From JBCBKZ01 sp039026975 (GTDB taxonomy: Bacteria > Bacteroidota > Bacteroidia > J057): a stretch of DNA of 15,305 bases. A program made the position numbers and the translations under genes. Below are positions 1 to 7,600 of this stretch, piece by piece; the stretch's first letter is position 1; the number at the start of each line of letters is the position of its first letter. The stretch covers positions 1-15,305 of the forward strand of contig JBCCLI010000135.1 of assembly GCA_039026975.1 (NCBI GenBank), given 5' to 3'. The notes under the pieces are model-generated. The model was not told the origin of the DNA, searched no databases, and was given only the letters and a program-made list of their open reading frames with translations.

Positions 1-1
1 A

Positions 2-1141
2 AGCAGAGGGAGCAATAGTAAGCATGTGAGAAATGGCCTGGTGATTTTCCAGTTTGCCGTAACCGTGGTTCTGTTGGCCGCTACCTGGGTGATAGACAAG
101 CAGATGGGCTATATGCTGAATAAAAAACTGGGCTATGATAAGGAGCAAGTCCTTATCCTACACGGCGCACAAACACTTGGAGAGAATGTCTACGATTTGA
201 AGACTGAGTTGAAACGAGTTCCGGGAGTGGAAGAGGTAAGTGTGAGTAGCTTTCTCCCCATTGAGAATACCAGCAGAAATGGAAATGGCTTCTTTCTGCC
301 AGAAAATAGAGAGAATGAAGACCAGCACATAGGCGGACAGAGATGGACAGTAGATCATGATTACCTGAAGGCTATGGGTATGAAGGTATTGGAAGGGAGG
401 AACTTTGATGTGAACATCTCTGCAGACTCCCAAGCTGTCATCATCAACCAGGCCATGGTGAAAGAGCTAAGGCTGGAGAATCCCATAGGGAAACAGATTG
501 CCAATAACTGGAATACCTGGACCGTGATTGGGGTAGTAGAGGACTTCCATTATGAGAATATGCGAGAGGACATAGATGCACTTCTCTTCTGTATTGGAAG
601 AAGTACCAGAAGTGTAACAGTAAAGCTTGGGACCAACAATGTAGGTCAAACTATAGATGAGATCACTAAAACCTGGGACACCTTCTCTCCCCAGCAAAGC
701 ATACGCTATGCCTTCCTGGATGAAAGCTTTGAGCTGATGTTTGCAGATGTGAAAAGGATAGGACAGCTATTCAAAGGCTTTACGCTTTTAGCTATCGTGA
801 TCGCCTGTCTGGGCTTACTGGCACTTTCCGCCTTCATAGCAGAACAAAGAAGCAAGGAGATAGGCATACGCAAGGTACTGGGGGCTACTGTCTCCAACAT
901 CGTGAGCATGCTCTCAGCCGACTTCCTGAAACTGGTGATGATAGCTACCCTGGTAGCCATACCTGTAGCTTGGTGGGGTATGAACCAATGGTTATCTGAC
1001 TTTGCCTACAGGACTCAGGTGGGTTGGGGTTTGTTTTTCTGGACGGGCGTCTTGGCGCTGGTCTTAGCATTCCTGACCATCAGCTTCCAATCAGTGAAAG
1101 CTGCTCTGGCTAATCCAGTGGATTCTCTTAGAAATGAATAG
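2..1141 (+). CDS. FtsX/MacB-type ABC transporter permease, C-terminal half (cut by left edge)
   Basis: This is the 3' part of an inner-membrane permease. The frame is open to the first bases of the window (residues SRGSNSKHVRNGLV), so the GTG at 26 is an internal codon and not a start. Visible in order are a transmembrane helix (GLVIFQFAVTVVLLAATWVI), a MacB_PCD-like periplasmic domain of about 200 residues, and an FtsX domain with three helices. The cytoplasmic coupling motif SKEIGIRKVLGA follows the first helix of that domain. The end, NPVDSLRNE, is the usual FtsX-family tail. By eye roughly three quarters or more of the residues match the C-terminal half of the next gene, with a block of about 45 nearly identical residues around the coupling motif, so the two are tandem duplicates. 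The stop lies 27 bases before the next ATG, so they are probably co-transcribed. No ATPase is encoded nearby. Family known; substrate unknown. Confidence 0.93.
   Translation, partial: SRGSNSKHVRNGLVIFQFAVTVVLLAATWVIDKQMGYMLNKKLGYDKEQVLILHGAQTLGENVYDLKTELKRVPGVEEVSVSSFLPIENTSRNGNGFFLPENRENEDQHIGGQRWTVDHDYLKAMGMKVLEGRNFDVNISADSQAVIINQAMVKELRLENPIGKQIANNWNTWTVIGVVEDFHYENMREDIDALLFCIGRSTRSVTVKLGTNNVGQTIDEITKTWDTFSPQQSIRYAFLDESFELMFADVKRIGQLFKGFTLLAIVIACLGLLALSAFIAEQRSKEIGIRKVLGATVSNIVSMLSADFLKLVMIATLVAIPVAWWGMNQWLSDFAYRTQVGWGLFFWTGVLALVLAFLTISFQSVKAALANPVDSLRNE
2..1141 (+). repeat. Tandem duplication, left permease pair (copy at about 2699-3835)
   Basis: The left partial permease and the second half of the next permease align along their whole length, offset by about 2.69 kb with a net 3-base difference. 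Identical DNA runs are short, for example GGGAGCAATAGTAAGCA at 8-24 and 2705-2721. The copies are diverged at synonymous sites, so the duplication is not recent. Confidence 0.8.
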
Positions 1142-1168
1142 AACCCAGGGAATCACCATAAAGAAATC

Positions 1169-3835
1169 ATGAATCAACCAAGACCCCCTAAGTGGCTGAC
1201 CCGCTTTCTAATATGGTTTTGTCGGAAAGACCTCCTGGAGGCTGTGCTGGGAGACATAGAAGAACTCTATTCTCGGAATATGAAGACCTATGGAAAAGGA
1301 AGAGCCAGGATACTCTATGGCTGGCATGTATTCCTCTTTTTGCAACCTTTTGCTGTTAACAAGAACCTTTTTTCATCTCTCGTAACCCAAACCATCATGT
1401 TTAGGCACTTTTTCAAGATCGGCTGGAGAATTCTCATCAAGCAGAAATGGTATTCTCTTATTAAGATAGGTGGATTTGCCATAGCCATATTGGCTTGTAT
1501 GCTCATTGCCTTGTTCGTCCGGCAGGAACTCACCTATGATAAACACTATGCAGAGCAGGACAGAATCTATCGGGTGATCAGGAAAAACATGAGTTTTCAG
1601 GATCCTGAAGGACCCAGGGAAAAAAATATTCTTTTCCCTGCCCCTTTTGCGGAGGCACTTAGAAACGACTATCCGGGTTTGGAGGAGGTGGGAAGTTACA
1701 ATAGCATCCAGATGTTTGGATCGGGAGGTAATGAGGTACGTATATCCGGTCAGTCCCACAGCTTTCATCAAGACGAACTTATTTATGCCGACCAGCAATT
1801 ACTCAATATCCTGGAAGTGCCCTTCTTTTTGGGTGATGCTCAGCATGCACTGGATCAGCCTAATTCTGTCGTGATTTGCCATTCTCTCGCCAAGAAATAC
1901 TTCGGAGCTGCTAATCCTATAGGTAAAACTTTTGTCCTAAATAATGATGAGAAGATCCTCTACACCATCACAGGGGTCATAGAAGATCCACTTCCTACTA
2001 CTCACCTCAAGATGAGATTGGTGATTTCCCTGGCTGAAAAGGAGTTCTACGAGGGAGAAAGGACTAATTGGGGAAACTCTAACTATCCTGCTTATGTGAG
2101 AATACGCGAAGGAAAAGACCTGGTCGCCATGGAGGAAGCTATTAACAGGACCATTGATAAATACTTTGCGCCTGCTGTTGCTGCGATAGATGATCCACGT
2201 ATAAACGCTTTCATGGAAAGCATGGAATTATCATTCCAACCCGTAGATGAGATTTACATGAACCATTATGAGGTAGTGGATGATCTCCCACATGGAGATA
2301 TAAGATACATTTGGCTATTTGGGGCTATAGGATTTTTCATCCTCCTGATAGCATTGATCAATTTCGTCAATTTATCTACGGCACGCTCTGCCAACAGAGC
2401 CAAAGAAGTTGGATTGAGAAAAACTTTAGGTACCCGCAGAAGCAGCCTGGTTTCCCAATTTATGACCGAATCATTTTTGATTTGTCTGTTTTCCTTTGTG
2501 GTCGCTCTGCTCATGTTGATCTCTCTTTTGCCTTTATTTAATGTTGTTTCAGGCTTATCTCTCACTATCCCCTGGGAAGATTGGTGGGTGATTCCCCTTA
2601 TGCTCCTGGCCATTTTGGGCATTAGTCTGCTGGCAGGTATGTACCCTTCCTTTTATTTATCAGCCTTCCGGCCGGTAGAGGTCCTAAAGGGCAATCTCAG
2701 CCTTGGGAGCAATAGTAAGCACGTCCGAAATGGATTAGTCATGTTTCAGTTTGCCATTACTGTGGCCTTACTGGCAGCTACTGGCGTGATAGAAAAACAA
2801 ATGGGCTTTATGCTGAACAAGAAGTTGGGATATGAAAAAGAGCAAGTATTACTGCTCCACAGCACTCACACACTGGGAGATGATGTCTACAACCTAAAAA
2901 CAGAAATAAAGCGTATTCCCGGGGTTGAGGAGGTGAGTGTGAGTGGATTTTTACCTGTGGATAATACCACCCGGAATAGAAATGGATTTTATATCAAAGG
3001 AAGGGAAGAAATAGACCAGCATGTAGTAGGGCAGAGGTGGACAGTAGACCATGATTACCTAAGCGCCATGAGCATGAATATTCTGGAGGGAAGAGATTTT
3101 GATCAGGCTATCTCTTCAGATTCTCAGGCAGTCGTCATAAACCAATCCATGGCCAAAGCCTTGAATTTAGAGAACCCTATTGGGAAACAAATATCTAACA
3201 GACGATTTACCTGGACAGTAATTGGGGTAGTAGAAGATTTTCATTTTGAGAATATGCGGGAGGAGATAGACCCACTTTGTTTTCATATAGGAAAAAGTAC
3301 AAGGAGTGTCATCTTAAAACTGAACACTCAGAATATTACCCAAACCGTAGATGCCATCACCCAAACATGGGACAGTTTTTCACCCGGCCAAAGCATCAGA
3401 TATGCCTTCCTGGATGAGAGCTTTGAGATGATGTTTGCAGACGTGAAGAAAATCGGGCAGTTATTTAAGGGCTTTACCCTTCTGGCTATTGTGATCGCCT
3501 GCTTAGGGCTGTTGGCACTTTCCGCCTTCATTGCAGAACAGAGAAGTAAAGAAATCGGGATTCGGAAAGTGTTAGGAGCCTCAGTCTCTAATATTGTGAG
3601 TATGCTTTCCAGAGACTTCCTGAAACTGGTACTCATCGCGACGGTGATAGCGGTACCTATGGCCTGGTGGAGCATGAACCAGTGGCTAGCAGACTTTGCC
3701 TATAGAATTAAGATTGACTGGAGCGTATTCTTCTGGACGGGAGTCGCGGCTCTGGTCCTGGCCTTCCTCACCATCAGTTTCCAGTCAGTGAAAGCGGCTC
3801 TGGCCAATCCAGTAGATTCATTGAGGAATGAGTAG
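1169..3835 (+). CDS. Permease prefix domain 2-containing double FtsX/MacB permease
   Basis: The gene encodes a complete 888-residue inner-membrane permease. Residues 1-75 form a prefix domain with the motif KDLLEAVLGDIEELY and a hydrophobic end (LFLQPFAVNK). A second Met at residue 77 (MFRHFFKIGWR) is where unprefixed relatives begin. The rest is duplicated. The first unit has a helix at about 99-117, a MacB_PCD periplasmic domain to about 375, helices near 380-402, 431-458 and 473-494, and coupling motif AKEVGLRKTLG at 411-421. The second unit has a helix at about 521-540, a second periplasmic domain, and helices near 768-789, 815-833 and 851-871 with SKEIGIRKVLGA at 793-804. Carrying both halves suggests one chain could replace a permease dimer. 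MacB-like proteins couple a cytoplasmic ATPase to periplasmic movement of substrate or lipoprotein, but no ATPase is adjacent. It lies 27 bases after its partial paralog. The ATG is preferred because the prefix domain is conserved in the other permeases here. Confidence 0.93.
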   Translation: MNQPRPPKWLTRFLIWFCRKDLLEAVLGDIEELYSRNMKTYGKGRARILYGWHVFLFLQPFAVNKNLFSSLVTQTIMFRHFFKIGWRILIKQKWYSLIKIGGFAIAILACMLIALFVRQELTYDKHYAEQDRIYRVIRKNMSFQDPEGPREKNILFPAPFAEALRNDYPGLEEVGSYNSIQMFGSGGNEVRISGQSHSFHQDELIYADQQLLNILEVPFFLGDAQHALDQPNSVVICHSLAKKYFGAANPIGKTFVLNNDEKILYTITGVIEDPLPTTHLKMRLVISLAEKEFYEGERTNWGNSNYPAYVRIREGKDLVAMEEAINRTIDKYFAPAVAAIDDPRINAFMESMELSFQPVDEIYMNHYEVVDDLPHGDIRYIWLFGAIGFFILLIALINFVNLSTARSANRAKEVGLRKTLGTRRSSLVSQFMTESFLICLFSFVVALLMLISLLPLFNVVSGLSLTIPWEDWWVIPLMLLAILGISLLAGMYPSFYLSAFRPVEVLKGNLSLGSNSKHVRNGLVMFQFAITVALLAATGVIEKQMGFMLNKKLGYEKEQVLLLHSTHTLGDDVYNLKTEIKRIPGVEEVSVSGFLPVDNTTRNRNGFYIKGREEIDQHVVGQRWTVDHDYLSAMSMNILEGRDFDQAISSDSQAVVINQSMAKALNLENPIGKQISNRRFTWTVIGVVEDFHFENMREEIDPLCFHIGKSTRSVILKLNTQNITQTVDAITQTWDSFSPGQSIRYAFLDESFEMMFADVKKIGQLFKGFTLLAIVIACLGLLALSAFIAEQRSKEIGIRKVLGASVSNIVSMLSRDFLKLVLIATVIAVPMAWWSMNQWLADFAYRIKIDWSVFFWTGVAALVLAFLTISFQSVKAALANPVDSLRNE

Positions 3836-3947
3836 AAGAATAATGATGTCTCCTGCTGGAAGAATAATAGTCGATAATAAGATAAAATTTGCCGAATACC
3901 CCATCTTAGTGGCTATTAACTTATATGAAAGGGATGGAAAAATCAGT

Positions 3948-4007
3948 AATTAGGAGTAGGTAAGAAAAATGTGTTCTTATCTATAAAGAATTACCATCAT
4001 CCTAATT
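3948..4007 (+). promoter_or_regulatory. Nested inverted repeats just upstream of the esterase start
   Basis: AATTAGGA (3948-3955) pairs with TCCTAATT (4000-4007). Inside it, TAAGAA (3961-3966) pairs with TTCTTA (3974-3979) across a 7-base loop. The outer right arm ends 7 bases before the esterase ATG, so an mRNA hairpin could affect translation initiation, or the repeats could bind a regulator. The stems are short and AT-rich and may be chance. The rest of the 179-base gap (3836-4014) shows only a direct repeat GAAGAATAAT at 3835-3844 and 3859-3868. I see no convincing terminator or Bacteroidota TAnnTTTG promoter box in it. Confidence 0.3.
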
Positions 4008-4014
4008 TCTATCT

Positions 4015-5628
4015 ATGAAAAAATATATTTGGACCTGTTTACTTTTCATGAGTATAGGTATCATACCGGTATTCTCCCAATTACAAACAGGTCAAGAAAT
4101 AGCAGTTACAGAAACTGAGTCTGGAAAAGTAAGAGGACTTATCCGAAATGGGATTTATACCTATAAAGGAATCCCCTACGCCAAAGCAGAACGATTTGAA
4201 GCTCCCCAAAAGGCAGAGAGCTGGGAGGGCGTTAGAAGCTCTATGACCTGGGGGCCAGTAGCTCCACTAGTAAATCCCACAAGCAATGTCCAAGACGAGT
4301 CTGAGTTTGTTTTTGACCACGACTGGGGGTACAGTAATGAAGACTGTCTGGTTCTTAATATATGGACACCTGGCATTCAAGACGGAAAAAAGAGGCCAGT
4401 GATGTTTTGGATTCATGGGGGAGGATTTACCTCTGGATCTTCTCAGGAACTTCCTTCTACCCATGGAGAAAATCTAGCCAAAAAGGGGGATGTGGTAGTA
4501 GTCTCCATTAATCATAGGCTGAATGTCTTGGGCTTTCTGGACTTATCTGCCTATGGGGAAGCTTACCAGTATTCAGCTAACCATAGCCTGCTGGACATAC
4601 GTGTGGCCATGGAGTGGGTGAAGGAAAATATTAGCTCATTCGGGGGGGATCCTGATAATGTTACGATCTTCGGACAATCAGGAGGCGGCGCTAAGGTAAA
4701 TACACTGATGGCTATGCCTTCTGCTAAAGGGCTATTTCACAGGGCTGTTAACCACTCTGGTTCCTACATAACTAGCCTCCAGAAAAAAGAAGTCAGTCAG
4801 GATATAGCGAAGGAGGTTCTTAAAGAGCTGTCTATTTCGGAGAATGAAGTAAGCAAATTAAAGGAAGTCTCTTTTCGAGAATTAGCTGATGCAGGTAAAA
4901 AAGCACTCAAAACAGTAGAAAATAGACTGAGAGCGGATGGCGTGGCCATGTTAGGGTTTGGACTAGACTGGATGCCAAGTGTAGATGGTAAACTCCTTCC
5001 ATATGATATTTTCTCCGAGGAAGCGCTGGAACTATCCAAGGATATTCCGCTGTTAGTAGGGACGGTAAAGAATGAATTCATGGCGTCCCTTTTCCTAAAT
5101 ATGCCCAATGCGAGTGAGCAACAGGTAAGAGGACTCATTCAAATGCAGCAAGGAGAAAAAACAGAGGACTTCATTGCTGCTGTTAAAGAGGCATATCCAG
5201 ATGATACCCATCCCACAGACCTCATGGATGTAGATGCCATTTTTAGACCAGGAGCTGTGTATCAAGCCAATGAGAAAAGTGAGATAACAGATGGGGCTAG
5301 TGTATACATGTATTTATTCTCCTGGCAGTCACCTGTCATGGACGGAAAGTATAAAGCCGTGCACTGCATGGAGCTGCCTTTTGTATTTGATAATATAGAT
5401 AGGGCTGAGAATATGACAGGTGGGGGAGAAGAGGCACATGTACTAGCAGATAAGGTCAGCCAGGCATGGATTAATTTTGCCAGAACAGGAAATCCTAATC
5501 ATGCTAAAATTCCTGTATGGGAGGCTTATACCTCAGAAAATGGGACTACTATGTTCTTCGATAATGAATGCCAAGTCAGGCATCATCATGATAAGGCCTT
5601 TATGGAGATAGTAAGTAAAGTACCTTGA
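4015..5628 (+). CDS. Secreted carboxylesterase, type B (COesterase family)
   Basis: The gene encodes a 537-residue serine esterase of the alpha/beta-hydrolase fold, of usual family length, which would hydrolyse carboxylic esters outside the cytoplasm. An N-terminal signal peptide (Lys-Lys, then a hydrophobic run to about residue 20, likely cleavage near FS-Q at 21/22) supports this start. Family marks are the signature EDCLVLNIW (109-117), the oxyanion-hole HGGGF (134-138) and the nucleophile elbow FGQSGGG with Ser222. Likely catalytic partners are Glu354 (GTVKNEF) and His450 (VHCMELPFVF). All triad positions are present, so it should be active. It lies 179 bases after the permease on the same strand and ends the rightward block. 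Relatives include para-nitrobenzyl esterase and other broad carboxylesterases; the natural substrate cannot be told. No lipobox Cys is seen, so it is probably soluble in the periplasm or secreted. Confidence 0.93.
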   Translation: MKKYIWTCLLFMSIGIIPVFSQLQTGQEIAVTETESGKVRGLIRNGIYTYKGIPYAKAERFEAPQKAESWEGVRSSMTWGPVAPLVNPTSNVQDESEFVFDHDWGYSNEDCLVLNIWTPGIQDGKKRPVMFWIHGGGFTSGSSQELPSTHGENLAKKGDVVVVSINHRLNVLGFLDLSAYGEAYQYSANHSLLDIRVAMEWVKENISSFGGDPDNVTIFGQSGGGAKVNTLMAMPSAKGLFHRAVNHSGSYITSLQKKEVSQDIAKEVLKELSISENEVSKLKEVSFRELADAGKKALKTVENRLRADGVAMLGFGLDWMPSVDGKLLPYDIFSEEALELSKDIPLLVGTVKNEFMASLFLNMPNASEQQVRGLIQMQQGEKTEDFIAAVKEAYPDDTHPTDLMDVDAIFRPGAVYQANEKSEITDGASVYMYLFSWQSPVMDGKYKAVHCMELPFVFDNIDRAENMTGGGEEAHVLADKVSQAWINFARTGNPNHAKIPVWEAYTSENGTTMFFDNECQVRHHHDKAFMEIVSKVP

Positions 5629-5644
5629 ACTAGCAGAAACTTAC

Positions 5645-5688
5645 AGCCACAGGTATACAGATTTTCTTTCATTTGTACATCTGTGGCT
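5645..5688. terminator. Candidate shared terminator between convergent genes
   Basis: AGCCACAG (5645-5652) pairs with CTGTGGCT (5681-5688), followed on the + strand by TTCTC. A second, overlapping pair, ACAGAT (5657-5662) with ATCTGT (5679-5684), is mutually exclusive with it. The hairpin sits between the esterase stop at 5628 and the Uma2 stop at 5695, the right place for a bidirectional terminator. The loop is long (28 bases) and there is only a short T-run, so it is not a textbook rho-independent terminator. Confidence 0.45.
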
Positions 5689-5694
5689 TTCTCA

Positions 5695-6243
5695 TCAAAA
5701 GAAAGATGCTAGCTCAATCAAGACAGCAGGTTGCTGTAGCTTGAGTTCCCCACTACTGACAGTGAAGTGATGGGTGTATTGTCCATTTGAAGGAGAAGTG
5801 TATACTTCTACATGCTTATCAACAAGGTTGAAAATCCATACCTCCTTAATTCCTGCTTCAGCATAAATAGGAAGCTTAATTTCTCTATCATATGCAAGAG
5901 AAGAATCGGCCATTTCAACCAGTAAGTATATGTCTTTAGGAGAAGGATGCTCCCCGGCATAGTAATCTTCCCTTTTACTTACTACACAAATATCAGGTTC
6001 AGGTTCAGTAAAATTAGAAAGAATGATAGGGTTTTGACTTCTTACCAATGCCTTTCCATGTAATTGAAAAATCAGAATATCTTTCAGTTTTTCCACCATG
6101 GCAGCATGTTGGCTCCCTATTGGACTCATTTGGATAATTTCTCCTTTGATTAATTCAAGCCCACTTTCAGAAAGGATTCCTACCTCTCCCATTTTGTGGT
6201 AATCCGATACACTGATAAGCCGTTTGTTAACTTGAATTGGCAT
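5695..6243 (-). CDS. Uma2 family (DUF820) PD-(D/E)XK nuclease-like protein
   Basis: The gene encodes a 182-residue protein, the usual size for the Uma2/DUF820 family, which has the PD-(D/E)XK restriction-endonuclease fold and is named a putative endonuclease. The N-terminal part carries the family's LELIKGEI segment (29-36). The catalytic core shows EPEPDICVV with Asp84, then YLLVEMADSSLAYDR with Glu110, then EIKLPIYAEAGIKEVWIFNL with Lys123. The acidic, acidic and lysine positions expected of the active site are all present, so it is probably not degraded. No signal peptide or membrane segment is seen. It is the last gene of the leftward block, 71 bases after hemH, and an inverted repeat lies just before its start. 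No methyltransferase, toxin or antitoxin neighbour is present. The biological role of most Uma2 proteins is not established. Confidence 0.87.
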   Translation of the reverse strand: MPIQVNKRLISVSDYHKMGEVGILSESGLELIKGEIIQMSPIGSQHAAMVEKLKDILIFQLHGKALVRSQNPIILSNFTEPEPDICVVSKREDYYAGEHPSPKDIYLLVEMADSSLAYDREIKLPIYAEAGIKEVWIFNLVDKHVEVYTSPSNGQYTHHFTVSSGELKLQQPAVLIELASFF

Positions 6244-6255
6244 ATAGAAGTATTT

Positions 6256-6282
6256 GTAATCATAACTTACCTAAATGATTAC
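6256..6282. promoter_or_regulatory. Perfect 8-bp inverted repeat before the Uma2 gene
   Basis: GTAATCAT (6256-6263) and ATGATTAC (6275-6282) form an exact inverted repeat with an 11-base spacer, 13 bases upstream of the Uma2 start. On the minus strand it is not followed by a T-run, so it is unlikely to be a hemH terminator. An operator or a leader hairpin is more plausible. Nothing else is seen in the 71-base gap. Confidence 0.3.
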
Positions 6283-6314
6283 CGCTTAACAACCATATTC
6301 TTCTGAGGAAAATC

Positions 6315-7403
6315 TTACCCCTCAAAATCTACCCAGCCTAAAAGCTCACGTCTGATGAGGCCACTTAGCAACTTGATGTGGCTATCTCTGTCGTTTAGGC
6401 AAGGGATGTAGGTAAATTCTTCCCCTCCATTTTCCAGGAACTCATCCCGAGCTTCCATAGCTATTTCTTCCAGGGTCTCTATACACTCACACACAAAGGC
6501 GGGAGATGCTATAGCTATTCTCTTTACACCATCATGCGCCAGCTTTTCTATGGTTTTATCTGTGTAAGGCTGAAGCCACTCTTCAGGTCCAAAGCGTGAC
6601 TGAAAGGTATTGATCCATTTATCTTCCGGCCATCCCAGTTTTTCTCTAACTAGTCTTGAGGTCTTAGCACAGAAACAGTGATAAGGATCACCTTCCATTA
6701 AATAGCGTTTGGGTAGGCCGTGGAAAGAGGTAAGGAAGACCTCGGGGGGTTGTTCTAATTCATCCAACTTTTCCTGAATGGACTCAGCAAGTACCTCTAT
6801 ATAAGCCTCTTCATCATACCAACCCGGGGCGGTACGTATGGCTGGTTGCCAAGCAAGTGTCTTGAGGTAATCAAAGGCCTTGTCATATGCGGTGGCAGTG
6901 GTAGTGGCACTATATTGCGGATAGAGCGCAAAGAGCAGAATCTTGCTACACCCCTGATCTTTGAGAGATTCCAGCATTTTAGCGGTAGAGGGGTTACCAT
7001 AGCGCATCCCAAATTCTACCACAATATTATCATGCTCTGCTAACTCCTGTCCCACTTTTTCCGCTATAGATCTGGTATACACCAGGAGGGGGGATTCATT
7101 CGTGCGCATATCCCAAATGGACTTGTAGGCAGCACCGCTTCTAAAGGGACGGGAAGTAAGAATAATTCCCTGTAGGAGAGGCTGCCATAACCAGGAAGGA
7201 TAGTCAATTACACGCTTATCACTCAGAAACTCCGAGAGATACCTGCGTACAGACCGGTAGTCAGTGGCATCAGGTGTTCCCAGGTTCAGCAGTAATATCC
7301 CTATCTTCTGCTTTTTTACAGGAGGATGACCACCCGGTAGGGGACTTCCACTGACCTTCTTATTAACTTCCTTTTTTACTGCTGTACCGTTAACGTGCTG
7401 CAT
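6315..7403 (-). CDS. hemH: Ferrochelatase
   Basis: HemH inserts ferrous iron into protoporphyrin IX to make protoheme, the last step of the protoporphyrin-dependent heme pathway. The 362-residue protein has the N-terminal KIGILLLNLGTPDATDY (33-49), YRSVRRYLSEFLSDKRVID (49-67), the porphyrin-site segment LTSFHGLPKRY with catalytic His228 (224-234), GDPYHCFCAKT, and CIETLEEI with the conserved Glu309. The C-terminus lacks the cysteine cluster of [2Fe-2S] ferrochelatases. A Lys-rich tail of about 32 residues precedes the core. It contains GGHPPVKK and no internal Met, so the ATG at 7403 is the only good start. GHPPV, TDYxSxRRYL, NESPL, PCLNDR and RRELLGW resemble alphaproteobacterial HemH more than the shorter Bacteroidota type, which suggests horizontal transfer. 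It is separated from the upstream hydrolase by 197 bases and from Uma2 by 71. No other heme genes are nearby. Confidence 0.96.
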   Translation of the reverse strand: MQHVNGTAVKKEVNKKVSGSPLPGGHPPVKKQKIGILLLNLGTPDATDYRSVRRYLSEFLSDKRVIDYPSWLWQPLLQGIILTSRPFRSGAAYKSIWDMRTNESPLLVYTRSIAEKVGQELAEHDNIVVEFGMRYGNPSTAKMLESLKDQGCSKILLFALYPQYSATTTATAYDKAFDYLKTLAWQPAIRTAPGWYDEEAYIEVLAESIQEKLDELEQPPEVFLTSFHGLPKRYLMEGDPYHCFCAKTSRLVREKLGWPEDKWINTFQSRFGPEEWLQPYTDKTIEKLAHDGVKRIAIASPAFVCECIETLEEIAMEARDEFLENGGEEFTYIPCLNDRDSHIKLLSGLIRRELLGWVDFEG

Positions 7404-7440
7404 AACTCAGGTTGTAAATTTGATGAGGGACATTACCCAT

Positions 7441-7466
7441 CTAATTGCTATTGCCCAATAGATTAG
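7441..7466. promoter_or_regulatory. Operator-like palindrome upstream of hemH
   Basis: The inner arms CTATTG (7448-7453) and CAATAG (7456-7461) are separated by CC. They are flanked by CTAAT (7441-7445) and ATTAG (7462-7466), giving a 26-base near-palindrome with two unpaired bases. A third half-site copy, CTATTG, follows at 7469-7474. The site lies 38-63 bases before the hemH start. The 2-base centre suits a DNA operator better than an RNA hairpin. Whether it binds an iron or heme regulator is unknown. The rest of the 197-base gap (7404-7600) shows no gene and no clear promoter box for the minus strand. Confidence 0.35.
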
Positions 7467-7600
7467 CACTATTGTTCTTACTTCTACCAAAAAATCAACG
7501 GAATGTTTTAGGTTTTCAGTAGCTCAAGGCTGGGCAGGTGTAGTCTACTCTCATTAACAACTTCTTAGTCGGCTACTTGTTGGCTAGCATAACTGAATTT

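Noticed and set aside
26..1141. A complete 371-residue permease starting at the GTG at 26
   Set aside because: The frame is open upstream to the window edge and matches the interior of the neighbouring 888-residue paralog, so it is a fragment of a larger gene.
1373..1798. A 141-residue minus-strand reading frame inside the 888-residue permease, and similar antisense frames elsewhere
   Set aside because: No recognisable domain, and the opposite strand encodes well-conserved permease sequence in the same place; these are shadows.
3835..3868. Direct repeat GAAGAATAAT as an integration site
   Set aside because: Only 10 bases, AT-rich, two copies 24 bases apart, and no integrase or tRNA is nearby.
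5695..6243. Uma2 protein as part of a restriction or toxin-antitoxin system
   Set aside because: No methyltransferase, antitoxin, helicase or mobile-element gene is adjacent; neighbours are hemH and an esterase.
6290..6326. Possible minus-strand promoter for Uma2 (TATGGTTG with TTTG upstream)
   Set aside because: One mismatch in the -7 box and a spacing of about 25 bases, longer than expected.
7415..7422. TAAATTTG, an exact Bacteroidota -7 promoter box on the + strand
   Set aside because: No + strand gene lies downstream; it faces into the convergent minus-strand hydrolase. Probably chance.
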